From assembly GCF_000383475.1 (NCBI RefSeq), contig NZ_KB911459.1:62001-126000 (forward strand): DNA of 64,000 nucleotides. The letters run 5' to 3'. Origin of the DNA: Microbacterium sp. 11MF (GTDB lineage Bacteria > Actinomycetota > Actinomycetes > Actinomycetales > Microbacteriaceae). Below, piece by piece: positions 52,697-61,223 of this stretch. Under the pieces are notes generated by a model. The model was not told the DNA's origin, made no database searches, and worked only from the letters and a program-made list of their open reading frames with translations. Position 1 is the stretch's first letter. Every line of letters starts with the position of its first letter. The translations under genes were made by a program, and so were the position numbers.

Positions 52697-54577
52697 ATGC
52701 AGTTCCACCACCACGGCTACGTCTCGGGCGATCCGCGGGTGCTGCCCGCCGCCGGCACCGGCGTCGACCGCCCCGAGGAGCTCCCCGACAAGACCGACGT
52801 GCTCATCGTCGGCTCGGGTCCGGCGGGGATGCTGTTGGCCGCCCAGATGTCGCAGTTCCCGCAGGTCTCGACACGTCTCATCGAGCGGCGCACCGGTCGG
52901 CTCGAACTGGGTCAGGCCGACGGCATCCAGCCGCGATCGGTGGAGACGTTCCAGGCGTTCGGGTTCGCCGAGCGGATCATCGCCGAGGCGTACAACATCG
53001 GCTACATGAACTTCTGGGGCCCCGACCCGGCCGACCCGAGCCGCATCCGCCGCACATCGCGGACCGATGACTACGGGCTGAAGATCAGCGAGTTCCCGCA
53101 CCTGATCGTCAACCAGGCGCGCGTGCTCGACTACTTTGCCGAGGCCGCCGCCCACGGCCCCGGACGGATCGTGCCCGATTACGGCATCGAGTTCGTCGGC
53201 CTCGAGGTGCCCGAGGATGCCGCGGCCCCCGTCGCGGTCACGGTCCGCCACGTCGGCGGCCCCCGCGCGGGGGAGGAGCGCGTCATCCGGGCGCGGTACG
53301 TCGTCGGATGCGACGGTGCCCGGAGCGGTGTGCGACAGGCGATCGGGCGCGTGCACGTCGGCGATGCGTCGAAGCACGCCTGGGGCGTCATGGACGTGCT
53401 GGTCGACACCGATTTCCCCGACTGGCGCATCAAGTGCGCCATCAACAGCTCGGCGGGGAACATCCTCCACATCCCTCGCGAGGGCGGGTACCTCAGCCGC
53501 ATGTACATCGACCTCGGCGCGGTCGCCGCGGACGACAACCACCGCGTCCGCGAGACCCCCATCGAAGAGGTCATCCGCCGCGCGAACGAGATCCTCCACC
53601 CCTACACGATCGATGTGAAACAGGTCGCCTGGCACAGCGTGTACGAGGTCGGACACCGTGTCACCGACGGATTCGACGACGTTCCCGAGGGCGTCGACCG
53701 CGATCCGCGGGTCTTCCTCACCGGCGACGCATGCCACACCCACAGCGCCAAGGCCGGGCAGGGCATGAACGTCTCGATGCAGGACGGGTTCAACCTGGGG
53801 TGGAAGCTCGGGCACGTGCTGACCGGGCTGGCCCCGGCATCCCTCCTCGCCACCTACGGCGCCGAGCGACGACCCGTCGCGCAGCAGCTGATCGACTTCG
53901 ACAAGGAGTGGTCGTCGCTGATGGCGCGAAAGCCCGAGGAGATCACCGACCCTGAAGACCTCGCGACGTACTACCTCGCGACCGCCGAGTTCCCGTCGGG
54001 GTTCATGACGCACTACGGCGCCTCGGCGATCGTCGCAGGCGCCGAGCATCAGGACCTCGCGACGGGGTTCTCCGTCGGCAAGCGGCTGAAGTCCGCGGAG
54101 GTCGTCCGGGTCGCGGACGGCAACGTCGTGCACCTCGGTCACCATGCCAAGGCCGACGGGCGGTGGCGCGTGTACGCCTTCGCCGATGCGTCGGGCGAAG
54201 ACCTCTCGGCCTGGGCGGAGTGGTTCGCCTCGGCATCCGGCCCGATCGCCCGGCACACGCCGGCCGGGGCCGATCCCGACGCCGTCTTCGACACGAAGGT
54301 GATCTACCCGCGGCGGTACGAGGACGTCGAGATGGCGGCGGTGCCCGCCGTGTTCCGACCCCACTCGGGGCCACTCGGGCTCATGGACTGGGAGAAGGTG
54401 TACGCGACCGGACCGTCGACCTGGACGGATGTCGACGTCTTCTCCGAGCGCGGGATCTCGCCGCGTGGCGCGGTCGTCGTCGTCCGCCCCGACCAGTACG
54501 TCGCCGCCGTCCTGCCGTTGACCGCCACCGCCGAGCTGGGGGAGTTCCTCGCCGGAGCCTTCCGCCCCGCCGGCTGA
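52697..54577 (+). CDS. Class A FAD-dependent aromatic monooxygenase (phenol 2-monooxygenase/3-hydroxybenzoate 4-hydroxylase type)
   Basis: A 626-aa flavoprotein with FAD loop VLIVGSGPAGMLLA, the ARYVVGCDGARSGVR segment (DG motif), FLTGDACHTHSAKAGQGMN (GD motif) and a C-terminal thioredoxin-like domain (about residues 440-620), the architecture of PHHY-type phenol hydroxylases. It hydroxylates a phenolic ring with NADPH and O2. In this cluster it could make 3,4-dihydroxyphenylacetate from a monohydroxyphenylacetate, in place of the usual two-component HpaBC, which is absent here. The true substrate is unproven. Confidence 0.8.
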   Translation: MQFHHHGYVSGDPRVLPAAGTGVDRPEELPDKTDVLIVGSGPAGMLLAAQMSQFPQVSTRLIERRTGRLELGQADGIQPRSVETFQAFGFAERIIAEAYNIGYMNFWGPDPADPSRIRRTSRTDDYGLKISEFPHLIVNQARVLDYFAEAAAHGPGRIVPDYGIEFVGLEVPEDAAAPVAVTVRHVGGPRAGEERVIRARYVVGCDGARSGVRQAIGRVHVGDASKHAWGVMDVLVDTDFPDWRIKCAINSSAGNILHIPREGGYLSRMYIDLGAVAADDNHRVRETPIEEVIRRANEILHPYTIDVKQVAWHSVYEVGHRVTDGFDDVPEGVDRDPRVFLTGDACHTHSAKAGQGMNVSMQDGFNLGWKLGHVLTGLAPASLLATYGAERRPVAQQLIDFDKEWSSLMARKPEEITDPEDLATYYLATAEFPSGFMTHYGASAIVAGAEHQDLATGFSVGKRLKSAEVVRVADGNVVHLGHHAKADGRWRVYAFADASGEDLSAWAEWFASASGPIARHTPAGADPDAVFDTKVIYPRRYEDVEMAAVPAVFRPHSGPLGLMDWEKVYATGPSTWTDVDVFSERGISPRGAVVVVRPDQYVAAVLPLTATAELGEFLAGAFRPAG

Positions 54578-54589
54578 CGCGTCGAGGTG

Positions 54590-54648
54590 CCGAGGCGTCG
54601 CAGATGGTCGCCTGCGCGGCATCCCGCCGACCATCTGCGACGTCTCGG
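54590..54648. repeat. Extragenic long-armed palindrome (element d)
   Basis: Arms 54590-54610 and 54628-54648 pair at 20 of 21 positions (core GTCGCAGATGGTCG) around a 17-base loop. It lies 12 bp after the monooxygenase stop and can serve as its terminator. Confidence 0.7.
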
Positions 54649-54675
54649 CGCTCCCACCGTCGACTCGAGCACCGC

Positions 54676-54681
54676 TAGGGT
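54676..54681 (+). promoter_or_regulatory. Leaderless -10 box of a small membrane-protein gene
   Basis: TAGGGT ends 6 bases before the GTG at 54688. Confidence 0.5.
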
Positions 54682-54687
54682 CGGGGT

Positions 54688-54924
54688 GTGAGCGCCCTGA
54701 ACCCGCTGGTCCCGTCCGGATACGACATCGTCTGGTCCGTCATCGCGCTGATCGCGGCCGTGCTCATGGTCGTCGCCCTGGTCTCGCTCATGCGGTCGAC
54801 GCGGCGGTTGACCTCGAGGCAGGCGCTGGTGTGGGTCCTCGTGGTGCTGCTGGTCCCGGTGGCGGGTCCCGCCGCGTGGCTCGCGATCGGTCGACGAGCA
54901 GGGATGCCGCGCCGCGAGGCGTGA
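54688..54924 (+). CDS. Small two-helix membrane protein (PLD nuclease N-terminal-like, PLDc_N)
   Basis: A 78-aa protein with helices at about residues 12-36 and 46-66 separated by the basic loop RSTRRLTSRQ. The second helix with WVLVVLLVPVAGPAAWLAIGR matches the PLDc_N pattern found alone or in front of phospholipase D-like domains. Function unknown. It starts at GTG with an apparently leaderless transcript. Confidence 0.65.
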   Translation: MSALNPLVPSGYDIVWSVIALIAAVLMVVALVSLMRSTRRLTSRQALVWVLVVLLVPVAGPAAWLAIGRRAGMPRREA

Positions 54925-55002
54925 GTCGCGTTTCCGGAGCGCGATAATCGAGCGAGCGGTCTCGCCCCGGCATCGCCTGTATCACCTACCCGAGGACGAC
55001 CC

Positions 55003-55374
55003 ATGGTGTTCCACAGCAAGGCCACGCTCGAGCACTGGGTGGCCGAGTTCATCGAAGCCCGAAGCGCCGGGGAGGAAATCCGCGTCGTCGTGCAGGACGG
55101 GTCGGGCGGAGAGGACACCGGATTGGTTCTGATCCCGCTGGAGAACGCACCGAACCAGGTGTGGATCGAACCTCGCGACGAGGGCGACGATCTCAGTTGG
55201 CACGTGTTCATCCAACCCGCCGAGCGGACCCTGGAGCTGACCAGCTTCGAGCTCAACGCCCTCACGCACGAACTTCAGATCGCAGCCGAGCTGTGCGCCT
55301 TCCTCCAGGAGAAGTCCCTCGGGCACTCCGAGCCGGAACCCGCCGCGGAGACCGAGTCATCCTCGGCGGAGTGA
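55003..55374 (+). CDS. Hypothetical cytoplasmic protein, acidic
   Basis: A 123-aa protein predicted as alternating strands and helices (LEHWVAEFIEARSAGEEIRV, GLVLIPLENAPNQVWIEP, SWHVFIQPAERTLEL), ending in a Glu/Ser-rich tail. No family is recognised. The ATG is 78 bp from the preceding gene; GATAAT at 54943-54948 could be its -10. The convergent MarR-type gene ends 34 bp away. Confidence 0.6.
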   Translation: MVFHSKATLEHWVAEFIEARSAGEEIRVVVQDGSGGEDTGLVLIPLENAPNQVWIEPRDEGDDLSWHVFIQPAERTLELTSFELNALTHELQIAAELCAFLQEKSLGHSEPEPAAETESSSAE

Positions 55375-55408
55375 TCACCGCTCCGCAGAGCGCCTGCGAG
55401 GAACGAGG

Positions 55409-55882
55409 TCAGGCTGCGATGCTTCCCTCGACGGCATCGGTCACCACTTCGAGGAACGCTTCGATGTGGTTGATCTCGGACGGGCTGAGACGCTCCACGG
55501 CGGCCTCCATGAGCTCGTCCAACTCCTCGAACGTGGTGCGCATCTCCCGTTTGGCGAGCGGCGTCGCCGTGACCGAGACGGCCCGTCGGTCGCCGGCGAC
55601 CTCGTGCCGCACGATCCGGCCGGTGCGTTCGAGCTTGTCGATCATGGCGGTCACCGATGCGGACGAGATCCCCAGATGCTGGATGAGCGCGTGGGGCCTC
55701 GCGGCGTGATCGCGCTGCTGCATCAGGAAACGGAGTGCCGCGAACTCGTTCTCGCTCATACCCAGTGAGCGCCGGGCGCGGGTCAGCATGTCGGACTCGG
55801 CCACGCGGTAGCGCCGCAACATGGCGAGGACTCTTCGGGCGTCGTGCCGCGCGACCCGAGGGGTCACATCGTTACCGTTCAT
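55409..55882 (-). CDS. MarR-family transcriptional regulator
   Basis: A 157-aa regulator with the MarR winged-helix core: MSENEFAALRFLMQQRDHAARPH, recognition helix SSASVTAMIDKLERTGRIVR, and wing GDRRAVSVTATPLAKREM. It has long N- and C-terminal dimerisation helices. The start at 55882 follows GTGGAG. No obvious target gene is adjacent, as both neighbours are of unknown function. The ligand is unknown. Confidence 0.83.
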   Translation of the reverse strand: MNGNDVTPRVARHDARRVLAMLRRYRVAESDMLTRARRSLGMSENEFAALRFLMQQRDHAARPHALIQHLGISSASVTAMIDKLERTGRIVRHEVAGDRRAVSVTATPLAKREMRTTFEELDELMEAAVERLSPSEINHIEAFLEVVTDAVEGSIAA

Positions 55883-56012
55883 CGCGCTCCACTCACGCCG
55901 CTTGGCTGAGGGCAACAGTAGTGCGCGCACCGCGCTTCTCCCCTCCCGTAGCGCGGGGCGGTGCCACGTGGTAGCCATCCCCGGGCAGGCCGCAGTCGAG
56001 GGCTCGATCGAT

Positions 56013-56576
56013 TCAGGAAGGTATCGGAGCGGGTTCGGCGATCGATGTGAGCCCCCGAAGGTAGTGCGTTCCCACGAGCACCAGAGTGATGGTGCGAAGA
56101 CGGTATCCCAGGGGCTCGTCGTGCCACGTTGCGTCCGGTCGCACTTCACGCATGTAAAGCCAGGGTGGGATGACTCCCTCGAGGACGCCGATCCACATCG
56201 CGTCGTACTTCTTGTTCCGTTCTACTCCGAACAGTTGCCCTGGACTCGCCAACGATGCGAGCAGGCCGGCCGTTGTGCCGAGCTCCACATCTCGGTCGCT
56301 TCGGGGTTGCGCAGGTGGCCACTCGGGCTGTGTGCGTGCGAATGCGGACTCGAAGGTCACATCGTCACGCACACGGTGAACCTCGCTGATCCGGATCGCA
56401 ACGTGTCCGTCGAAAAATCCGCCATCCATCGTCTGATGAACGAGCACCCAACGCCTGCCGACGCTGACGATGAAGCCCTTGACCGTCTGCGACGGGCGGG
56501 ACACGCGGTCGATGACGACGAGATCGGACCCGCCGATAGCTTCGCGGAGCTTGCGACGGATGGTCTTCTTGCGCAC
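56013..56576 (-). CDS. Hypothetical protein, unrecognised family
   Basis: A 187-aa protein with a very basic start (MRKKTIRRKLREA) and a central strand-rich part (SDLVVIDRVSRPSQTVKGFI, GRRWVLVHQTMDGGFFDGHV) that resembles a small beta-barrel. The later half has RNKKYDAMWIGVLEGVIPPW. Composition looks less GC-biased and less Ala-rich than its neighbours, a possible sign of transfer. It starts at GTG with GAGGA upstream. No domain is recognised and no partner is evident. Bases 56577-56752 show nothing recognisable. Confidence 0.55.
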   Translation of the reverse strand: MRKKTIRRKLREAIGGSDLVVIDRVSRPSQTVKGFIVSVGRRWVLVHQTMDGGFFDGHVAIRISEVHRVRDDVTFESAFARTQPEWPPAQPRSDRDVELGTTAGLLASLASPGQLFGVERNKKYDAMWIGVLEGVIPPWLYMREVRPDATWHDEPLGYRLRTITLVLVGTHYLRGLTSIAEPAPIPS

Positions 56577-56752
56577 CTCGCCATCCTCGCCGAAGTCAGG
56601 ACCTGCCGGAACCTCGTTCCGTCGTTGAGGAGCGCCCAGGCTTCATCCCGCCGCCACCGTTGCCGAGCCGACGCGAAGTGTCGTCTCATCGCCACGACGG
56701 GGACAGTTCGCGTCGGCTCGACGCTGCCCGGCTAGCCCTCCCCGGGCGAAGG

Positions 56753-58411
56753 TCACCGCCGCAGGTTCACCTGCAGGATCTCTTCCTGGTAGGGGGCGCG
56801 GACGTCGCCCGAGACCCGCAGGTCGAGCAGCAGGAACGGGCGCTCGTCGGCGGGGAGATCGCGCCAGCGCGCGAGTGCCTGCAGGTCGTCGAGCGTCCGC
56901 ACGATGACCCCCTCCGCGCCGACGGCCCGCGCGAGCCCGGCGAAGTCGACCTCGGGGATCTCCATCGGCCCCCGCGCGAGACCCATGACCCCGTACAGGT
57001 GCACCTCGGCGCCGTACGCACCGTCGTTCCACACCACGGCGAGGCCGCGCCCGCGCGCCACCCGGACAGCCGACTCGAGGTCGGCGATCGCCATCAGGCC
57101 GCCGCCGTCGCCCGTCGTGAGGACGATCGTCGACTCGGGCCGCGCCCGCGCCGCGCCCGGTACCGACGGGAACCCGAGGCCGATCGACTGGTACGCCGTG
57201 CCGATCATCATCATCCGGTCGGGCGAGGCCACCGGCCAGAACATGTTGGCCCAGCCGATGAAGTGCCCGCCGTCCGAGACGACGACGCGATCCTCGGGCA
57301 GCAGTCCCGCGATCGCCGCGGCCACGCTCCGCGGGTCGAGTCGCCCGTCGGGCGCGAGAGCGTCGCCGACGTCGTAGGTCCGGAGCCCGGCGACATCGAC
57401 CGCCTCCCGCCAGCCCGACGGCGTCACCTCGAGCTGCTCGAGCTCGTCGGCGATCGCGCGCGCCGCGAGGGCGGCATCCGCTCGCAGGTACCGGCCGACC
57501 TGCGGATGCGTCGCCGCGGCCGCCACGTCGACCTGCGCGATCGTGGCGCCCGGCGAGAAGAGCTCGCCGAAGCGCATCGTGAACTGGTTGAGCGACGCCC
57601 CGAACACGACGACGACGTCGGCCTCGCGGATCGCGGCCATCGCGCCTTCCGCCCCGAAACCGCCGGTGACGCCCAGGTCGTACTCGCCGCGCGGGAAGAC
57701 GCCGCGGCCGAGTGCGGTGGATGCCGTCAGTGCCCCGACCGCGTCGGCGAGGCGTCCGAGCTGCTCACCGGCGCCCGCCGTCCACGCGCCGCGGCCGGCG
57801 AGGAGGAGGGGGCGTTCGGCTGCCGCGAGCGCGCGGACGACGGCGGACACCGTCGCGAGGGCGTGCGGGCCGGTCGGGGCGAGCGGGGCAGGGAGGACGG
57901 GATCGGGCGTGGCCGGGATCTCGCCCGCATCGCGCCCGCCCACGTCGTAGGGGATCGCGAGCACGACGGGGATGCGGAACGACAGGGCGTGCTCGATCGC
58001 GATGACCGTCGTGGCCGCGGCATCCGTCCGTCCCACCGTGTAGGTCCGGACCCCCACGGCCGACGCGAGCGAGAGCTGGTCGACGTCCCACGGTCGCGGG
58101 CCGGAGGTCGGCTCGTCACCGACGACGAGCACGAGCGGCACGCGCGCCTGCGCGGCCTCGGCGAGAGCGGTGAGGGTGTTCGTGAAGCCCGCCCCGTAGG
58201 TCGAGGTCGCCGCGGCGAGGCCGCCCCCGGCGCGGTAGTGAGCGTCGGCGGCGACGACACCGCCGGCTTCGTGCCGGACGGCGGTGAAGGTGACGTCATC
58301 CCGTCGTTCGAGGGCGTCGAGGACGAGCGCGTTGCCGTTGCCCATGACGCCGAAGACGTGATCGACGTGGGCGGCGAGGGCGGAGGCGACGTGGGCGGCG
58401 ACGGTGGGCAT
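56753..58411 (-). CDS. Thiamin-diphosphate-dependent enzyme (acetolactate synthase/benzoylformate decarboxylase superfamily)
   Basis: A 552-aa enzyme with the three-domain ThDP layout. The catalytic Glu is in VRHEAGGVVAADA near residue 50, and the cofactor motif runs from TTGDGGGLMAIADLE to VVWNDGAYG (GDG-N26-ND). The middle domain carries PLLLAGRGAWTAGAG. It decarboxylates or ligates a 2-oxo acid, but there is no ilvN-type small subunit or pathway neighbour to fix the substrate. The ATG at 58411 follows AGGAG. The gene stands alone. Confidence 0.82.
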   Translation of the reverse strand: MPTVAAHVASALAAHVDHVFGVMGNGNALVLDALERRDDVTFTAVRHEAGGVVAADAHYRAGGGLAAATSTYGAGFTNTLTALAEAAQARVPLVLVVGDEPTSGPRPWDVDQLSLASAVGVRTYTVGRTDAAATTVIAIEHALSFRIPVVLAIPYDVGGRDAGEIPATPDPVLPAPLAPTGPHALATVSAVVRALAAAERPLLLAGRGAWTAGAGEQLGRLADAVGALTASTALGRGVFPRGEYDLGVTGGFGAEGAMAAIREADVVVVFGASLNQFTMRFGELFSPGATIAQVDVAAAATHPQVGRYLRADAALAARAIADELEQLEVTPSGWREAVDVAGLRTYDVGDALAPDGRLDPRSVAAAIAGLLPEDRVVVSDGGHFIGWANMFWPVASPDRMMMIGTAYQSIGLGFPSVPGAARARPESTIVLTTGDGGGLMAIADLESAVRVARGRGLAVVWNDGAYGAEVHLYGVMGLARGPMEIPEVDFAGLARAVGAEGVIVRTLDDLQALARWRDLPADERPFLLLDLRVSGDVRAPYQEEILQVNLRR

Positions 58412-58571
58412 GAGAGCTCCTGGAGACGATGACGACGGATGCCGTATATGTCTCGCGCTCCGCGACGATGCGGGTGGCTGCGTGCCCCTTTTCCGAGCAC
58501 CAGGACCTTCGCGGTCCCGGACGGGATCAGTATAGGCGCGCGAACGGGGACGTCCGTGGCACACTGCGGTC

Positions 58572-58913
58572 ATGCTGCAGACGATGGAGATCAGCCTCTC
58601 GCCGTTCGACGCCGCCCGGATCGTGCTCGACCACGTGCAGTCGTCGGGAATGACGGTGGAGTGCGTGGGTCAGCACGCGACCGCGACGGAGGCCGGGCAT
58701 CAGACCGCGCTCCTGATCTTCGAGAAGTACTACATGCGCACCAGCAGCCGGGCGTCGCTGACGGTCCTGCTCGAGAACCTCGCCGGTCGCACGAAGGCCG
58801 TGTTCCGGGGATCTGGGGGAGGGGAGGGCGCCCTGTTCCGGTTCGACTGGGGGGCGAGCGCCGACTTCGCCGCGAGCGTCGTCGATGCGCTCCAGCCCTA
58901 CGCGACCGACTGA
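58572..58913 (+). CDS. Small hypothetical protein with alpha/beta fold
   Basis: A 113-aa protein with alternating strands and helices (MEISLSPFDAARIVLDHVQS, HQTALLIFEKYYMRT, ASLTVLLENLAG) and a Gly-rich turn GSGGGEG. It may belong to a DUF6054-like group, but this is not certain. A promoter-like pair TTCGCG and TATAGG with 17-bp spacing lies about 40-70 bp upstream. It ends 7 bp before the frameshifted winged-helix gene. Confidence 0.6.
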   Translation: MLQTMEISLSPFDAARIVLDHVQSSGMTVECVGQHATATEAGHQTALLIFEKYYMRTSSRASLTVLLENLAGRTKAVFRGSGGGEGALFRFDWGASADFAASVVDALQPYATD

Positions 58914-58920
58914 ACCGCAG

Positions 58921-59960
58921 ATGGATGCCGCGCAGATCCGACTCCGTCGACTCCGCTCGCACCTGCTCGTCGAGCCCGCCGCGACCGTCCCCGACGTCGC
59001 GCGCCGGCTGTTCGCCGTGCAGGCGCAGGACTTCGCGGCCGGTCGCTGGGCGCTCGGCATCCGCACCTCCGGCGGCCCCGCCGTCGGCGACGTCGACCGC
59101 GCGTTCGACGCGGGGCTCCTGGTGCGCGCGTGGACGCAGCGCGGCACCCTCCACATCGTGGAGCCCGGTTCGGTGGGGGCGATCCTCGACGTGACGGGGG
59201 AGCGGCAGACGCGGGCGTACGGCATCGACCCGGGAGTGCTCGATCGTGGCGAACGCGTCTTCCGGTCCGCCCTCGCCGCAGAGGCGCCCTTGACCAGGCC
59301 GCGTTCGTCGACGCCCTGCAGCGGGACGGCGTTGCGGGGTCCGTCGCTGCGGGCACGCGCATCCTCACCGCCCTGTCGATCCGCGGGGTGCTCGCGCTCG
59401 GCCCTGTCGTCCCGCGCGACGAGGGTGTCGCCCGTGAGCAGTACCTCGTCGCCCTCCCACCCCGAGGCCCGGCCGGCGACGACCCGGCCGTCGATCTCCT
59501 CGTGGCCTACCTGCGCGGACACGGGCCCGCGACCGGTGCGGACTTCGCCTGGTGGGCGGGGCTTCCGGCGGGGCAGGCCCGGGGAGCCGCCGAGCGTGCG
59601 GGCGACCGCGTCGTGGCCCTCGGCGGGGAGCTCCTCGACGTGCCCGACGAGCCGACCACCGCGGTGCCCGCCCCGGCCCTCCCGGGCACGATCGCGCTCC
59701 CGGCCTTCGACGAATACGTCCTCTCGTACGCCGACCGCTCGATCGGGATGGGTGCCGGTGATCGCATGAACGTCGGCCCCACCGCCAACGGGATGGTGCG
59801 TCCGGTCATCCTCCGCGGTGGTGTCGCGGTCGGCACCTGGAGCCTCTCGCTCGCGGTGGGAAGTTCGGGCATCCCCGCCGCGACCCTGTTCGACGGGGAG
59901 TCGGATGCCGGGGTGGGTGACGCGCTCGCACGCGTGGGTGGCTTCTTCGGCCGCCAATAG
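58921..59960 (+). pseudogene. Winged-helix DNA-binding protein gene (HTH_42/AlkZ-like), frameshifted
   Basis: The first part (58921 to about 59290) encodes RLRRLRSHLLVEPA, FAVQAQDFAAGRWALGIRT and RAWTQRGTLHIVEPG, the hallmarks of the AlkZ-like winged-helix family. The rest of the protein (QAAFVDALQRDGVAG, then PAFDEYVLSYADR, MNVGPTANGMVRPVILRGG) continues in another frame. One base is missing in the CCC run at 59287-59289: inserting a C restores EAPLDQAAFVDAL. Relatives unhook interstrand DNA cross-links or are uncharacterised. It is either a recent frameshift or a base-calling error. Confidence 0.8.
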
Positions 59961-60062
59961 CGAGTGCGGAGTCGTGGCGCAAGCGGTTCTTCGTGCCGTT
60001 CCGCCCGATTAGCGTGCTCTCGAGCCCGCTGATCCTGGCGGCCGTGTCGGAGGGAGTGCATC

Positions 60063-60647
60063 ATCGACTCCCCGCTGCGCGATTCTCCCCGGCGCGACAC
60101 CTCGTCGCTTCGCGATGCACCCGACCGGATCCTCGTCCAGCGCGCCGTCGACGGCGACACGGCAGCTTTCGGAGAGATCCTCCGGCGTCACTCCTCTCTC
60201 GTGCGCGCCTACGTCTACCGCATCGTCGGGTCGGTCGCCGACACCGACGACGTCGTGCAGGACGCGTTCGTGACGGCATGGAAGCAGCTCCCGACGCTCC
60301 GCGATCCGTCGGCCGTGAAATCGTGGCTGATGCGGATCGCCGGCCGGGAGGCGCTCGCCCTCGCGACCCGGAGATCGCGAGAGGATGCTCTCGACGAGGC
60401 CGTCCTTCCGCCGTCCTCGCATGCGCAGCCCGAGCGCGCGGCGATCCAGAACGACCGCCTCGCGGCCCTCTCGCGGGCGCTCGACCGACTGAAGGAGGAT
60501 CAACGCCGATGCTGGCTGCTGCGTGAAGTCGCAGAGCTCAGCTACGCCGAGATCGCAGAAGAGATGAACATGACCGACAGCACCGTCCGGGGACTGCTCG
60601 CACGGGCCCGGGCGAGCATCGCGATCGAGATGGAGGGGTGGCGATGA
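60063..60647 (+). CDS. ECF RNA polymerase sigma factor; start codon non-canonical or altered
   Basis: Region 2 reads VRAYVYRIVGSVADTDDVVQDAF and region 4 reads LSYAEIAEEMNMTDSTVRGLL with the expected HTH. Coding similarity continues upstream through RDAPDRILVQRAVDGDTAAF, beyond the first GTG at 60201, so that GTG is too late. No ATG, GTG or TTG is in frame between the stop at 60030 and 60201. A GGAGGGAG ribosome site (60049-60056) points to ATC at 60060 or 60063. The end overlaps the anti-sigma-like gene by 4 bp. A TAGCGT box at 60010-60015 may be the promoter. It probably controls the Asp23 cluster behind it. Confidence 0.75.
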   Translation: MDSPLRDSPRRDTSSLRDAPDRILVQRAVDGDTAAFGEILRRHSSLVRAYVYRIVGSVADTDDVVQDAFVTAWKQLPTLRDPSAVKSWLMRIAGREALALATRRSREDALDEAVLPPSSHAQPERAAIQNDRLAALSRALDRLKEDQRRCWLLREVAELSYAEIAEEMNMTDSTVRGLLARARASIAIEMEGWR

Positions 60648-61219
60648 ACGACGACGACACTCTCGAGTGCGGCCGCTCCGTCGACGAGCTCAGCAGCTAC
60701 GTCGAGTCCGGTCGCACGCCCCGCGACCCCCACATCGAGTCGTGCCCCGACTGTCTGAACGTCATCGAGGCCCTGGAGCGGGTCGGCCAGCTCTCCCGGG
60801 ACCTAGTCGCCGACGATGCCGAGCGGATGCCGCGACCCCCCGAGAGCTGGTTCGAGGGGATCCTTTCGGTCATCCACTCCGAGCTGCGCGCGGGTCGCAG
60901 CTTCCCCATCCACCACCCCGACCCCCGCGTGACGATCACGGTCACCGAGGGGGCCGTCCGCTCGCTCGTGCGCTCGAGTGCCGACCAACTCGACGGGATC
61001 TACCTCGGGCGCACCGAGATCGTGGGCGATGCCGAGACCCCGGGCGCCCCGGTCCGCATAGAGCTCACCGCCTCCGTCGCCTGGGGCAAGTCGATTCCCG
61101 AGCTCACGGCGAGCCTTCGCGAGCTCGTCTACCGCGTCCTCGCCGAGCACACCGAGCTCAACGTCACCGCTGTCAACGTCGCCGTCGAGGAGCTCCACGG
61201 CACAGAAGGGAAGGAGTGA
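60644..61219 (+). CDS. Zinc-finger anti-sigma-like protein fused to an Asp23-like domain
   Basis: A 191-aa protein. The N-terminal 50 residues carry an HIESCPDCL motif (H-x3-C-x2-C), the zinc ligand pattern of anti-sigma (ZAS) domains. The C-terminal part (about residues 85-185: RVTITVTEGAVRSLV, VRIELTASVAWGKSIPEL, LNVTAVNVAVEEL) looks like the Asp23/Gls24 fold found in the genes downstream. It overlaps the sigma gene (ATGA) as anti-sigma genes usually do. No transmembrane helix is seen, so it is cytoplasmic. The GTG at 60638 is an alternative start. Confidence 0.7.
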   Translation: MNDDDTLECGRSVDELSSYVESGRTPRDPHIESCPDCLNVIEALERVGQLSRDLVADDAERMPRPPESWFEGILSVIHSELRAGRSFPIHHPDPRVTITVTEGAVRSLVRSSADQLDGIYLGRTEIVGDAETPGAPVRIELTASVAWGKSIPELTASLRELVYRVLAEHTELNVTAVNVAVEELHGTEGKE

Positions 61220-61223
61220 CGCC

